64,000 nt of DNA from Mrakia gelida (GCA_024345305.1 BRON01000007.1:1-64000), one strand, 5' to 3'. Positions 20,176 through 32,076 are shown, numbered from the stretch's first letter. The notes: generated by a model not told the origin, from the letters alone. Numbers and translations are program-made.

Positions 20176-22076
20176 ATGGTTGGCCCCCCATCCCCTCTCT
20201 ACTACCTCACCGAAGGGTCCTTCAACCCCAGAGAGGCTGAGGCGATCCGGACATATATCGAGGCGCCGGCAAAGCTTTTGGGGCCGCTGCTGGTCAGTCC
20301 GTCCGTTCGTCGTCCGCTGTGAGGTTGACGAGACCCGACCCTGACCCCTCTCGCAATCTGGAACGCGGAAAAACACGACAGATGGCTGGCGTGGTGGAGC
20401 ACGTACTGATGGGGATGGTTTTGACGCAAGGGTGGACTTACTATAAGTTAGTCTCCTTGCTGCTACGATAGGTCAAAGAAGAGGGAGGAATGGGCTGGGG
20501 AGGGAGGGGCTCGGGGCGGGGCGGTATCGAGCTGAGCTTGAGCTATCCCCTGACCCACATACTTTCTGACTCGTTTCGCAGGCACTTCCCTCAAGACAAC
20601 TTTCGCTTCCGGATCGCTGTCACACTCCTGCTCATCATCAGTCTGTCAGTCTCTCCCCCATTCCATCCCCTCTATGCGCCTTGCCCGTCGGCGAAGTCCG
20701 AAACCTTTCCCACTCACACCTCCCCTTCCCCTTCCCGGGTCCTTCTACTAGAGGTCAATCCGTGACCGTAGCTTACATGGAGTTCACTAACTTTGGTACC
20801 GAGTTTGGGAATTGGCAGGTCGTGGTGGGATCCGTGGTCAGTGTTTTTTCACCTCATACATCCATCGAATCTGTTTGATTGCGTTTGCGCCTCATTGACA
20901 ACACTCCTCCTTGTGCGATGAAAACGATCAGGGCCAGACGGCTTTCCGGGTAGGTCTCAATCCGATATCGACGTGCTGTCAGACATAGTTTGATCGACTG
21001 ACGGTAGATGCCTTGATGCGTACCGGGCCCTCTCAGGTCGTAGCAGGTCAGTCATTCCACGTAATGTTCCCCCTCGATCGAATCAGCAAATCTGAGCCCG
21101 TCGTCTCCTCTCCCACAAAGTGCTGCAAGCAACAGCCGGCGTCCTCTCCCAAATATTCTTCCTCGGTCTGCCCCCCTCTCCTCTCCCCCTCACCTTCGCC
21201 TTCCCTCCTCCCTTCGCGCACTCGTTCCTGACTTTCACCCTCTCCTGCCCAGAACGAGCCACCACGCTCCTTCGTCTCAAGTCTTCGACCTCTGTCTGGA
21301 TCATCCTTGCCCTTTGCGTCCCGTCCATTCTGGCTGGATTGGCCCTCGGTCTTACTGGGGCCTCTTTGGGATTCGCCGTGAGTGGCATCTTCCCCCCCAA
21401 CAAAGTCTTCTGGACCAGCTCGACTGACATCTCATCTACGTGCCACACCCGGGGCGGTACGCAAATAGTATAACGTTACCAAAAGCCGCTTCGATCTAAT
21501 CACGGTCATCATCAGTTCCTGGAAGGGCGTTACGATCGCGACCGATCTCTTGCTCACTATGACAAGTGAGTCACTGACTCCCTTCCTCCCGCGAGCGCAT
21601 GTACCGTATCTCTGACTGACCCACTGTCGGTGAACGTTCACTCCCTCAGTCGTCACCTGCCTCTACCTCAACCGAACCGGTCGCCCTTCCACCGACTCCG
21701 TCCTCGGTCTCCTCGCACGCGGAGTGATCGAAGCTCAAACCCTCCCTCTCATTGCTGCAGTCTTATTTCTTGTCTACCAAAGTCAGTTTGTCTCTTCCCT
21801 TCGTCCCGCGCGTCCCCCACGCATCTCCTTTCCCCCCTTTCCTTCCCATGCTGACCCCTTCCTTGCGCCCGGCGTGATGTCAAAAAAGAGGTCGGAGCAG
21901 GAAGCAACCTTGCCGTCCTACCCGCTGTCATGGAGGGGAAACTCGCGACCCTCTCAGTCCTGCATGTTCTGAACTCCCGAGCCAAGATCCGAAAAAGGCC
22001 GTTTGTGCAATCGTTGGGGAATCTCGACGGGGAGGTGATAGGACGCCTTCGGCAGGAACAGTCGGAGCGAGTATGA
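20176..22076 (+). CDS. DUF6534-like multi-pass membrane protein
   Basis: ATG at 20176 gives MVGPPSPLYYLTEGSF, then a GTCAGT intron into MAGVVEHVLMGMVLTQGWTYYK. Further exons give HFPQDNFRFRIAVTLLLIISL, YMEFTNFGTEFGNWQVVVGS, LQATAGVLSQIFFLG, TSVWIILALCVPSILAGLAL, SSWKGVTIATDLLLTMT, LYLNRTGRPSTDSVLGLLAR, IEAQTLPLIAAVLFLVYQ and SNLAVLPAVMEGKLATLSVL followed by HVLNSRAKIR. The stop is at 22074-22076. The series of hydrophobic helices, the S-W-x5-D-L-L-T motif and the ending LYS/NSR-like stretch match the basidiomycete DUF6534 family, multi-helix membrane proteins of unknown function. Nine or more short introns have usable splice sites and no stop interrupts the exons, so it appears intact. It is divergent from the fork-head pseudogene, with 373 bp between starts. 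Confidence 0.72.
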
Positions 22077-22083
22077 TATTACC

Positions 22084-22400
22084 TTGCGCACAGCCAGGAC
22101 CCTAATCAGCTGATCGTCCTGCTGACAAAGGACGAGATCTGGAGAGTACTTTGGGCTCAGCGGACTGCTGTTCAGGAGTGTTGTCCCCCCGCCTGCGTTT
22201 TGGGTGCTCATGAGATCGAGCAGAGTCGATTCGGTTGGACAGAGAGTGCACAAGCCGGTCAGATGGGATACAGACGCACAGTCTTCAGCTCAAGGAATGA
22301 GGTACACTCACCCGCACCGGGAGGACCTATGATGGCTGAGACGCCGAGTTGCCGGACTCGGTCGGAGGCAGAGCGAGGTCAACGCTTTCGTTCGCTCTTC
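22084..22400 (-). pseudogene. Possible dynamin-like GTPase remnant
   Basis: A minus-strand segment reads DRVRQLGVSAIIGPPGAG and, after a GTGAGT donor, GLCTLCPTESTLLDLM. This recalls the start of a dynamin/Mx GTPase domain (a DRLRELG-type lead-in and a TRCPTE switch segment). A proper P-loop and the rest of the GTPase domain are not visible, so at best it is a relic. Confidence 0.25.
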
Positions 22401-24949
22401 GTTCGATCCTTCTCGTTTCCCTCGATCTTTAGCAGCTTCTTTCATACCGTCATTGTGCGTGATGGACTTGTCGTCTCCTTTCCTCTCGTGACTCGCTTTC
22501 TCAATCTCGTTCGACCGCAGACACAATTTCGCGTTCATATAAAGCTCACCCGTCTTCTGTTTCTCCTTCCCATCTGCCGAGAGGTCGCCGTCCTACAGCT
22601 CATGTTCGACGGGAAATGATGAAGAGGATGAAGTCATGCCGTCCGTGCTGAGCGTTAGGAAGGGGAGGAAGGAGGAGATTGTTTCGAGCTTTCATCTTCT
22701 CTCCCTCCCGACGACCAGCATCCCGATCCTCAATCTTCGCTAGCTGCTTTCTCGATGTCCTGGCATCATCTGAGAGGTCTCTTCTTAGCTCTTACATCTC
22801 ACATCTCCGAAAGGAGAACTCTAGAATGTTGATACTAAGATGCAGGCGCAATCACCGACCTAGCTGGAAGAGCCATGGTAGGGTTGTTCGAGCAGGCAGA
22901 AGAGGAGAACTTGGAAGTCGGTGATCAACTTCGAGTTGAGCGAGAGAGTCGAAGGTCGCGACGCGATTCCCTGACATCCCGTGTCAACTTCAGCATCCTC
23001 TGTGGGCTTCCGAGATTCTCGAATCGATGTCAGAGGCTCAACTCTGATGGGGAGGGAGAAACAGCTGAGCGGATATCGAGCTCACCAGATCCATCCCGAT
23101 CTAGTGCGCGCAGAATTAGGCAAACTGGAGAAGATGAAGCAGAGCTGAGACTGTTGCGGCGATGGAGATGGTACATTTCGGGATTTTTATGGAGTCGCGG
23201 AATGAAACAACAAGAAGAGATGGAAGTTTGTGTGAGCTCCAGCTCAACTCCGTACCTCCCTTGTTCTCTTTTCGACTCTTCCCCCTTCCATTGCATCAAA
23301 CAAATCACTTCCTTCCCCCTCTTCTCGTACTAGTTATCAACTCGTCCGCTCCCAGGCTCCTCTTCGCCCGAACCTCTCTGCCATCCGTATTGACTTTTCA
23401 GCTGCACCATCCCGCTCAGCGGCATCAGGTGAAGCTCCTGGCCTACATCTTCCAGATTTGCCCAGTGTGTTCAGCTTCCTTTCTCGTGTGTTAGAGCCTG
23501 GGCTGATGTTGTACATTCCATCGTTTTCTCTCCGTTCAACCTCAACTCGACGCGACGAACGCTGACATCTGCATCTCCCTTGCTTTTCACCTACAGTCCA
23601 CTGGCCCAATCGAACCACCACTCCAAGCCGGAGCAGCTCCTTTCGATCGATCCGAAGCTGGCCATCTTCGCCTAGCGAATCTAACCCTTCCTCATCCGCC
23701 GTTCCATCACCCAGACGAGCCTCACGTCCGTCCTGTGGAAAAGGACGACGAGCGGGCAGTCGCGCCGAGTTCGAGTTGTTTCTAAACCATTCCTTATCAC
23801 TCTCTCCGTCTTACATAGGTCTCTATCTAACTCCGTCATAGAGTAGTCCTTAGCTCTTTCTAGTAGGCTCTATGAAATCGACCCATAAGTACATAAGCTC
23901 GTTACTCTTCGATTGTACTACGAGCATCTCTCTGCAGCGAACTATACCCACCTTTTTAACTTAACAGAACAGCCATGACCTCGTCCTCCCTCCCTTACTC
24001 TTTTCCCTTTTCTCCACATCTCTCCTCACCCCTACCTCTTCTCACATATCACGTAGACTCTCCTTGTACCCCTCGCACCAAAACACCCACCCACAACCTG
24101 CTCGCCGGACGACCTTCACCATCAAAACCCGACCCACCTGTTCTTTGCCCTCCTGTTCTTCGGTGCTTCGCAGCCAACGCCTTTTAATACTATGTTCACG
24201 CAAAGCAGCCACCGATTCTAAGCGAGGTTTGGTTGGTATGTTCTCGGACTGGTGCCTTTCATCTTCCAAACGGAAGGTCGAGAGCAAGACGCGACGATTG
24301 ACAGGGAGACTGGGAGGATCAGGAGCTCGTCGTTGGAGGATGGAGACGAAAGCTCACCCATTTCGCTCCCGCTTCTACTTTACCTCTGAGCTACGACCGC
24401 TAAACAACGACATCCCTAAAAGTAGTCAACAGGTTCTCTCCATCGCCTCACCTTTGCTATCTTCGAATTTCTCTTCGTTCACTCCTCCTCTTCCTCCTGC
24501 TTCACCTTCCCCAATTTCGCCATCTTCCACACCATCGCTCTCCTGATCACCACCTCGATCAAGTCCGTAACCGTCTAAGAACTCAAGAACTCCGATCCTC
24601 CCATCTCGCGCTCAACAGAACCGGCAGCGCGTGAAGCGTGTGCGAATGCATGTCGACACCAGGGAGGACGCGGTAGTTCTCGTTTGGGAGCGTTTGGGAG
24701 CGCTGGTGAACGGACTCAGCAGATAATTCATGGGAAAACATGATGACCATGAGTGAGCGAGAAGTGAAATGTTAAAGGCGAAGGAATTGGAGGCGACAGA
24801 ATCGTCAGAAAGGAGGTGCAATGGAATCAGATTCCGACTCCTTCTTGTTTCACTCTTTTGTTCTAACTTCCCTTCACTCGCTTCAGCCTCAGACGCCCAG
24901 GTGAGATTCTGACATAAATCAACATACCTTTCGCGCCTAAGCAAGAATG
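22401..24949. other. Long gene-poor stretch
   Basis: No gene is supported. Open frames of 60-160 codons occur on both strands without motifs or consistent splice sites. Confidence 0.4.
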
Positions 24950-24956
24950 AGGAACT

Positions 24957-24970
24957 ACAGGCTGTCTTTT
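24957..24970. repeat. GACAG-S-CTGTC palindrome family, copy 1 (half-decayed)
   Basis: ACAGGCTGTCTTTT; the right arm is kept and the left arm decayed. Confidence 0.6.
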
Positions 24971-25180
24971 TCTTTAACCTTTTTTATCAGCTCCAGCTTA
25001 ATCTCTACATCACAAAGGGCCGAGTCAGCTGCTTTTGCGAGGTGAAGAATATCGAAACACCAGAAGTAGCACAGTAGTGTATACGGAGATGTGAGAATTG
25101 AGCAAGCGCGAGAAGGCGGAATGGAGGAGCGGGAGTGACGCCAGACATCCTTGTGATGAAGAGACTCATTAAAAGGAGAG

Positions 25181-25200
25181 AAAACGACAGCCTGTCCTTT
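25181..25200. repeat. GACAG-S-CTGTC palindrome family, copy 2
   Basis: AAAACGACAG then CCTGTCCTTT. The flank TCTAGGAGGGCTGGGTTTGG is shared with copy 10 near 50.43 kb. Confidence 0.85.
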
Positions 25201-25250
25201 CTCATCCTCTCTAGGAGGGCTGGGTTTGGAGAAGTGACTGCTTGATGTTG

Positions 25251-25270
25251 AAAACGACAGACTGTCTATT
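25251..25270. repeat. GACAG-S-CTGTC palindrome family, copy 3
   Basis: AAAACGACAG then ACTGTCTATT. The following ~60 bp (TTTTGTCTCTGTATGTC) match copies 5 and 6. It lies only 50 bp from copy 2. Confidence 0.85.
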
Positions 25271-26365
25271 CTCCAACGTTTTATTTTGTCTCTGTATGTC
25301 CAAAACTTTTAACTTCTCTTGTTCTCTCTGCTTTCGATGGCCTTGCAGAGAAGTTAAGGCGTAGAAGAAATGCCACTGTGCCAAATTCGCCGTAGGTATC
25401 GAGCACATACTTCTTCATGAGAGAGATATGGGATGGTCTTCGCTTGAATGGAAGGTCAGTCGATGTCTTGCGGTTTCTCCGTTGTTTAGTTCGACGCGTC
25501 GACTTGAAAAAACGGACAAAGAGTGGAGAAGGAGATGGATTGGCTGCACGGACCTTGATTCAGTGCACCGATCCGGTTGTGACATTCCGTGAGATCCGAA
25601 GGTAGAGTTGATAGGGGACGAAGGAAAAGGTGAGGAGGCCGAAGAGGTTTTGAGGGGCTTTTCTAACGATAGGTCGGCTTAATGGGTCGAAGGGGTGACC
25701 AATGAGGGCGTCTGGGATTGAGTAGACAGGAGAGAAGTAGATCAGACCTTCGATGAAAGAGCAGGAGAGGAAGCAAGAGAAGGGAGGCGACGAGAACGAA
25801 GGAAGAGCGGCGACGCACCAAAAAAAAAACGGCTGTATCCCGACCCTGAGCGATGTCGCGAAATGAACGATTCGAAGGGACCCCACCCATTGGTGGGTCC
25901 GTGTCCGCCGGTGACGATGGCTTGACTTGCAGGTTATATCAAGCCAAAATTGAATCAGCGTTGAATCCGACGGCGCGTGAGAAAAAAAAGAAGACGAGTA
26001 CAAACGAGGGCGACGTTGAGAGGAGAGGTGGTCGAGAAGGTGAGGTGCTGGGCGAAGGTGAGGTCGGGTTCGTCCTCCGCATTTTTTTTCCTAAAGAGAG
26101 CAAATCAAAAAAGAGAGCACACCAGAAAAGAATAGAACAAGAGAGAAGAGAGAAGATGAAAGACAAAACCAAAACTGACCTCCTTTCGTTCCGTTCTACA
26201 ATTCAAGAAGATCAGCAGGTCATGGGAATCTAGCGTTGGCATGAAATAATTGTCGCCCGTCAGTTCATCCTCAACGACAGCAGAGAGCTCTTCTTCGACG
26301 ACTATTCCCTCACGTGGGCTAGTCTGCCCGTTCCCTTCCAGCATGGAGCTCACCTTCTCCGAAAC
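25271..26365. other. No gene confidently assigned
   Basis: A minus-strand frame (26003-25560) is hydrophobic (FFFWCVAALPSF, LFGLLTFSFVPYQLYL) and could be a membrane-protein relic, but the parts lie in different frames and no family is recognisable. Confidence 0.3.
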
Positions 26366-27270
26366 TCAACGTGTATTGCGACATTCAGCCTCCTCCTCTC
26401 CCTGCTCGAGGACATTCCCGCGGAACATCGCTTGCCAGATCTCCCTCGTCACCCGGTACCTCTGATCCGGGGTTAGGCCCTCCGTGAGCTCCAGATCGAC
26501 GCTCCGAACAGTGCAACGGGTCTGGTCGAAGCTTGCGACCGCGTTCTTGAGCTTGAGAGAGCGAGGGTTCGTATTTTCTGCGGTTTGACGGCTGAGAAGG
26601 AGGTTAGGGGGAAAGGGTATCGGCGGGTAGTCTGGGTTGGCGTTTTCGTCCTGCTCGAGGAGCTCAAGCCGTGCTTGGTCTGCTGGAGGAGGGACTATGA
26701 CTTCGTTGTAGAGCTCGACGGGTTGAAAGATGGCCAGGATATCTAGAATGGTGGAGTGAAGGGCTGGAAGGTGACCATCGGAAGGCCGCGTCTCCGAGAA
26801 GAGGGTGGACGGGAGGAAGTTGGAGAGGCGAGCATGGGAGACAGAAGTGGCTGGAGTGCTGAAGCGGTCGAGATGGAGAAGGTAGATGGGTGAGGGGATG
26901 ATGTAACTTGGCTCCGTGAAGGTGAGAGTTTTAGACTGGTCGAGGGAGAGGAAGGAGGATATTTGAGGTTGAGTGTTCGAGTCCTGGGGAGGGAGGGAAG
27001 GGAGCAAGTAGGAAGCTCGTCAGTTTGAGGCTCCCTCCTTTGTAGTCCATGATGAAAGAAGCCCACCCTTGTACACAGCATCCTTACAAGCTGTTCCAAT
27101 CCATGGATATCGATGTGGTGGTAGAGAAGGAGGGAGGAGAGCTCGAGTGAGGCGAGCGAGACACGAGAGGTCTGGGCGAGAGTCGAGGGATCGCAGTGTC
27201 GGAGGATCTCGTGGTGGATCTCGAGAGGTGAGGTAGGAAGGAGAGGAGAGGAAGAAGTTGACGTGGGCAT
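26366..27270 (-). CDS. F-box-like protein
   Basis: Two exons on the minus strand. Exon 1 (ATG 27270, donor near 27065) has an F-box-like start: LEIHHEILRHCDPSTLAQTS followed by a leucine-rich LASLELSSLLLYHHIDI segment, the usual form in basidiomycete F-box proteins. The intron ends at a CCCAG near 26985. Exon 2 continues DSNTQPQISSFLSLDQSKTL for about 205 residues to a stop at 26366-26368, with PALHSTILDILAIF and ELTEGLTPDQRYRVTREIWQ. F-box proteins bring substrates to SCF ubiquitin ligases; the substrate here is unknown. A complete Copia element sits 240 bp upstream of the start and may have displaced its promoter. Confidence 0.6.
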
Positions 27271-27511
27271 GTCTAGGAGGACAATCAGAAGCAAAGACTC
27301 GGGTTTGGCGGTTGTGATAGGTGGAGGAAGAAGGGACGGAAGGGAGGGGAAGGAAGGTCCCCGCTCATTTCCCGCGCTCACTAATCCTTTCATCTTCCCT
27401 GTTTCTTACAATCTGCCCTGTAACCTTGTCCGGCGCAAGCTCGAGATCTCTCCGCTTGGTTCCTTCCGTCTAGTCCTAACCCCTCCCTCCCAGAGTCAAG
27501 CATGCCAGGCT

Positions 27512-27738
27512 TGTTGTTGGGTCGTCCACTTGAGCTTAGGGATGTCTGCAGGATGTGGTTCAAAGCTTGTTGTATAAAGCTAGCTACTCGAAAGGTTTAT
27601 ATACTATGGAAATGGTCACGTGATCTGAAGGTAGCTTACAAAGCTGTTTACGAAGAATGGTTACTACCAAGGGGACTGAACGAGACGCGTTACTAAGCTA
27701 CTACGTAAGATCTCTCTGCGAGTCGCCACCTTCCAACA
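27512..27738 (-). repeat. Copia element 1, 3' LTR
   Basis: 227 bp, identical to its partner at 32123-32349. Relative to element 2's LTRs it has one base difference (ACTACCAAGG versus ACTAACAAGG, read on +). Confidence 0.97.
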
Positions 27739-27768
27739 CTCCCACTCGACGAGCTGAGAGTCCTTCCT

Positions 27769-30700
27769 TCATTTCCCCCTCTGCGGGTTTCCATCCATGT
27801 CTCCGCTGGTCTTTTGATCCACGCGCGAGATTTCCTTCTGGATGTTGAGCGATTTCTTAAACCGTTCGAGCTTTTCGACTCCGAGAGCCTTGGTGAGGAT
27901 GTCTGCCTGCATGTCCTCGGTGGGACAGTAGTTGAGCTTGATGAATCCTCTCTGTTGGGCCTCTCGTCCGTATTTGTACGCGACGTCGATGTGCTTGGTC
28001 TTCTCCGAGTGAGTACCGTTCTTGGTTGTTTCGATGGCTCCTTGGTTGTCTACGTTTACTGGGATCGATCCGGTGTCGTATCCGAGTTCAGCGAGGATCT
28101 TGGCGACCCATCTAAGGCTCCGGCATCCTGCGGAGAGAGCGATGTACTCTGCTTCAAGAGAAGAGAGACTGATTGCCTTTTGGCGTCGACTCGCCCAGAT
28201 GACTGTGGATCCAAATACCTTGACGACGAAACCTGTTGTTGATCGTCTTGATTCCGTGTCTCCGGCGTAGTCGGAGTCGGTCCATAGTTCTGCGATTGGA
28301 GCGTCCGAGTGTCCTCCAAGTTGAAGCGACGTGTCTGCTGATCCTTGTAGGTATCGCATGACCTTCTTGACTGCTCCCCAGTGAACCCTTCGTGGGTCCG
28401 AACTGAATCGGCTGAGAACTCCGACGGCGAAGGCGATGTCCGGTCGAGTGCAGACTTGGAGGTACATCAACGATCCCACCGCTTCGAGGTAGGGTACTCC
28501 GTCCAGCTTCTCTGATCCCAAATCCTCCGATTGGACCGACAGTTGCCTAAAGTCGTCCATCGGAACCTTGTTTGGTTTAGCGCCGACCATGTTGAATCGT
28601 TCGAGGACCGTTTGAACGTATCGTTTCTGGCTGAGGTCCATTGTCCCCGCCTTGCGGTCCCTCGTAACGTCGATTCCGAGGATGGTTCCTGGGTTGAGGT
28701 CTCCTCTGTCGTCGATCTTGAATTCCTTCTGGATCTCCGTCATGACCCACTCCAAATCCTCCTTGTCTCCTGCGGCGACGAAGTCGTCAACGTACTGGAC
28801 CAGCATGATCCGTCGTCCCTTCCTATGCCCTATGTAGATGCAAGGGTCCGCTTCGAGTGGATGGAGATTGAGTTGAGTTTGAAAGAACTTTGAGGAATGA
28901 TTGTAGAACGCGAGTGGCGATTGTTTGAGTCCGTATAGGGCCTTGAGGAGATGCGCGACGAGTTTCTTCTTGTCGGCTCCCTTTTGTTCGTACCCTGTTG
29001 GCTGTTCCATGAAGACCGTTTCGACTAGGTCTGCTGTGAGGAACGCCGTCTTGAAGTCTCCTTGGACTAGATCGAGATCCTCCGATGCTGCGATGGCGAG
29101 GACGATCCTGAGTGAGTTCAGCTTTGATACCGGTGCGTACGTCTCGACGTAGTCGACTCCTTCTTGCTGACTGAATCCCTTGGCGACCCATCTGGCTTTG
29201 AAGCGAGTAATCCTCCCGTCGGCTCCTTTCTTGAGCGCGTAAACCCAGCGACCTCTGACCGTTTTTGATCCTGAGGGTAGCTCTGTGAGTTCAAAGACTC
29301 CGTTCCCTTCCATCGACTCCATCTCTTCGTCCATCGCTTCCCTCCAGAAGTATGCGTGCTCCGACGCCATGGCTTCTCCGTATGTATCTGGGACGGAGGG
29401 TGGTGGAAGATCCTCGAGTTTGGGTTGCGTCGCTTGAGCGTGTCCGGCGAAGTCCTCCGAAATGAAGTCGGTGATGTCGTAGTCCGTCTGGACAAATCTT
29501 GCCGAGTCTCCTGTTCCTGTGAATGGCTTCTTGTTCCGTTGACCTCGTCCGTAGCTCCCACTCAAATCGACAGCCGGTTCATCGATGATGGGCTCGTAAG
29601 TGTAGGAGTGCTTGACGCGTGATGGGTTGGGTTTCCTTGCCTCGGTCCCCCTGACCGGGTCTTGTTGGTTGGACTTGAGTAGGTGCTGTTCCTCTCCTTT
29701 GTCCTCCTCCAGTTCCTTCTCTTCTTCTTCCTCCTCCTTGTGGTCCTCCTTGATTCCGGCTTGTCCCATTCCTGGTAGCTCCACCGTCTGGTGGACTCCA
29801 CGTGTTTCGTCGAAGATAACGTCCCGAGAATGAAGGATCGACCGCTTGGGGTCTCCATGGACTTGAAGTCGATAGGCCTTCTTCCCGTTGAGATCGCCGT
29901 ATCCGAGGAAGATGCACTTGATGCTCTTGGGTTGATGCTTGATCTTTTGAAGGTTGAGCGCGTAAGCGAGAGCTCCGAACGTCCGCATTGCAGTGAGGTC
30001 GGGCTTCCTTTTGTAGTAGGCTTGGTAGGGGGTTTGAGAGTTGACTGAGGATGAGGGAATGCGGTTGATTGTGTATGTGGCGTAGTTCATGGCTTCCGCC
30101 CAGTAGGATCCGTCGAGGTCCCTCGCGTCTCGTAGCGCGCAGGTGATCTTCTCCTCGATGGTTCGCATTCCTCGTTCGGCCTTGCCGTTTTGTTGCGGTG
30201 TGTGTGGGATAGTCGTTTCCTTGGTGATTCCTTCGTCCCGGAGATAGAACTCGTAGTCCTTCGACGTGTATTCCCCACCGTTGTCTGACCTGATCCGTTT
30301 GACGACGTGATTGGTCCTTTTCTCCTCCCTTTTCCTCCAGGCGATGAAGGTTGCCAGTGTTTCCGACTTCCTCTTCATTGCGAACGACCAGTGGTAGTTG
30401 CTGAAGTCGTCCCAGATCGTCATCATGTAACGCATTCCTTGAGCCGAGGCGATTGGCATCGGTCCGGCGAGATCCGTGTGGACGAGTTCGAGAGGTGAAG
30501 TGGTTTTGGTGGTGGAGGTGGGGAATGGAGTTCGATGTTGTTTCCCTTCGACGCAAGGTACGCAGATCCTTTCCTTGAATCCGATGATGTCCTTTTTGGT
30601 GAAGGTTGGTAGGAGCTTCTGACGAGACAACTCCTCCGTGGCGGAGATAGAAGCGTGACCGAGCCGGCGATGAAGGACCTCGATCTTGTCGACTCCTGTT

Positions 30701-32076
30701 GCCGCGAGTGCTACGTCTTCTCCTCCTGAGCCGACTCCCTTGAAGTCGCTCACGTCCAGCATGTAGAGGTTCTTCGACACCTCTTTTCCCTCCATGAACA
30801 GCGATCCGTCTCGAAGGAACTGGCATCGCTTGTTGGTTTGGGTTGTCCCCTTGCTGGGGAACCTGGTCTCGACTCCTTTGTTACCGAGTTGACCGATACT
30901 GATGAGGTTGCTGAACCCTGGGATGTGGTATACGTCGGAGATGGTGAAGGCCTTCCTTGATCCTTTCACGGTGGTCTGGAGGTGGATGGAGCCGATGCCG
31001 AGGATCTGAACGATTGATCCGTTGGCCGTCGTGACCGTTCCGTTGTGCGCCTTGTATGTTACGAAGCGTTCCCGGTCCCCGACGATGTGGTTTGATGCTC
31101 CACTATCGGCGATGTATCCATGCTTGGTTTGAGCGAAGAGCGCTTGGGCCGACGTCGCGATGTCGGATCCTGCTTGAAGACCGTAGTCTACGAGGTGCGC
31201 CTCTTCCCTATCCTTCCAGTTCCCCTTGTTCTCCTTCTTCCCCTTCCCGAACTTCCTTCCCTTTCCACCTTGTCCCTGCCCCGTGGGCTTTCCTCCATTC
31301 AACTCCCAGCACTCCGACTTGAAGTGTCCGACCTTGTTGCACTGATGGCACTTGGCGGTTCTCTTGTCGACTAGGAGGACTGTTTCCTTCGACGATGAAG
31401 TACCGGTCGGTTTGAAGGACTCGTGAGTCCTTACGTGGATGAGGAGGGATGTGGCGACGGCGGTTGGGTTGAGTTCTTGTTTTGATTCTTGTGCCTGGAG
31501 CGTTTGGTGTTGAATGAATTGTTCGAGTGATGCGGGTAATCCACTGAGGAAGAACATTGAGCTCATCCTGTCTGGGATGTTGAGGCCGAGAGCTGACATG
31601 TCGTCGATGATCCTTTGGAATTCGTCGATGTACTCCTGTACTGGTTCTCCCTCCTCTATCTTGAGGTCCCTCATCCTTCGGATGGCCATGACCTCTCCCG
31701 CTCCTCCTTCCACCTTGTGAGTCTTCCTCAGAAGATCCCATGCCTCCTTTGCGTGTTTGCAGTTCCGGATCCGAGGTAGTTCTCGGTCGCTGACCGCCAT
31801 TTGAATCCTGTGGAGCGCGAACTCGTCCATATGGTCCCATTCTTCGATGTCCTTGACGTTGTTCTGCTGCTTCACGACCTCTTGTCCGGTGGTGTCCTTT
31901 TCCTTGACTTCCGGGGTGAGGTTGGGCCTGGTTTTCGTACCGAGGACGACGGGCTTGATTCCTGCTTCTCCAAAAGCGATCTCCATCCTTACTGACCACG
32001 TCTCGTAGTTGGTACCATCGAGAGCAGTGAGCTTGAACAGCTTGTGATCCAGCTTCTTGGAGTAGTTGCTTGACAT
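27769..32076 (-). CDS. Copia Gag-Pol polyprotein, element 1 (1435 aa)
   Basis: Single frame from MSSNYSKKLDHKLFKLTALD. It has an N-terminal UBN2/DUF4219-type gag; a zinc knuckle CHQCNKVGHFKSEC near residue 243; an aspartic protease YIADSGASNH near 324; integrase zinc-binding HRRLGH...CVPC near 470-510; a DDE core with HTDLAGP (about 533), SDNGGEY (about 597) and QQNGKAERG (about 629); reverse transcriptase with YVDDFVAAG near 1095; and RNase H with LWTDSDYAGD near 1266. The order protease-integrase-RT-RNase H defines Ty1/copia. All catalytic motifs are present with no stop or frameshift, so the element looks competent. About 20 residues differ from element 2. One is in front of the RT motif (VQYVDD here, VLYVDD in element 2). 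Confidence 0.98.
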   Translation of the reverse strand: MSSNYSKKLDHKLFKLTALDGTNYETWSVRMEIAFGEAGIKPVVLGTKTRPNLTPEVKEKDTTGQEVVKQQNNVKDIEEWDHMDEFALHRIQMAVSDRELPRIRNCKHAKEAWDLLRKTHKVEGGAGEVMAIRRMRDLKIEEGEPVQEYIDEFQRIIDDMSALGLNIPDRMSSMFFLSGLPASLEQFIQHQTLQAQESKQELNPTAVATSLLIHVRTHESFKPTGTSSSKETVLLVDKRTAKCHQCNKVGHFKSECWELNGGKPTGQGQGGKGRKFGKGKKENKGNWKDREEAHLVDYGLQAGSDIATSAQALFAQTKHGYIADSGASNHIVGDRERFVTYKAHNGTVTTANGSIVQILGIGSIHLQTTVKGSRKAFTISDVYHIPGFSNLISIGQLGNKGVETRFPSKGTTQTNKRCQFLRDGSLFMEGKEVSKNLYMLDVSDFKGVGSGGEDVALAATGVDKIEVLHRRLGHASISATEELSRQKLLPTFTKKDIIGFKERICVPCVEGKQHRTPFPTSTTKTTSPLELVHTDLAGPMPIASAQGMRYMMTIWDDFSNYHWSFAMKRKSETLATFIAWRKREEKRTNHVVKRIRSDNGGEYTSKDYEFYLRDEGITKETTIPHTPQQNGKAERGMRTIEEKITCALRDARDLDGSYWAEAMNYATYTINRIPSSSVNSQTPYQAYYKRKPDLTAMRTFGALAYALNLQKIKHQPKSIKCIFLGYGDLNGKKAYRLQVHGDPKRSILHSRDVIFDETRGVHQTVELPGMGQAGIKEDHKEEEEEEKELEEDKGEEQHLLKSNQQDPVRGTEARKPNPSRVKHSYTYEPIIDEPAVDLSGSYGRGQRNKKPFTGTGDSARFVQTDYDITDFISEDFAGHAQATQPKLEDLPPPSVPDTYGEAMASEHAYFWREAMDEEMESMEGNGVFELTELPSGSKTVRGRWVYALKKGADGRITRFKARWVAKGFSQQEGVDYVETYAPVSKLNSLRIVLAIAASEDLDLVQGDFKTAFLTADLVETVFMEQPTGYEQKGADKKKLVAHLLKALYGLKQSPLAFYNHSSKFFQTQLNLHPLEADPCIYIGHRKGRRIMLVQYVDDFVAAGDKEDLEWVMTEIQKEFKIDDRGDLNPGTILGIDVTRDRKAGTMDLSQKRYVQTVLERFNMVGAKPNKVPMDDFRQLSVQSEDLGSEKLDGVPYLEAVGSLMYLQVCTRPDIAFAVGVLSRFSSDPRRVHWGAVKKVMRYLQGSADTSLQLGGHSDAPIAELWTDSDYAGDTESRRSTTGFVVKVFGSTVIWASRRQKAISLSSLEAEYIALSAGCRSLRWVAKILAELGYDTGSIPVNVDNQGAIETTKNGTHSEKTKHIDVAYKYGREAQQRGFIKLNYCPTEDMQADILTKALGVEKLERFKKSLNIQKEISRVDQKTSGDMDGNPQRGK

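Noticed and set aside
25560..26003. Wax-synthase or acyltransferase-like membrane protein
   Set aside because: Hydrophobic segments are present, but the expected motif is not found and the best pieces lie in different frames.
29579..30826. Arg/Ser-rich 415-codon frame inside Copia element 1, and its 205-codon counterpart in element 2
   Set aside because: Alternate frames of gag-pol at the integrase region; the gag-pol frame has all known domains and the Arg-rich composition is a by-product.
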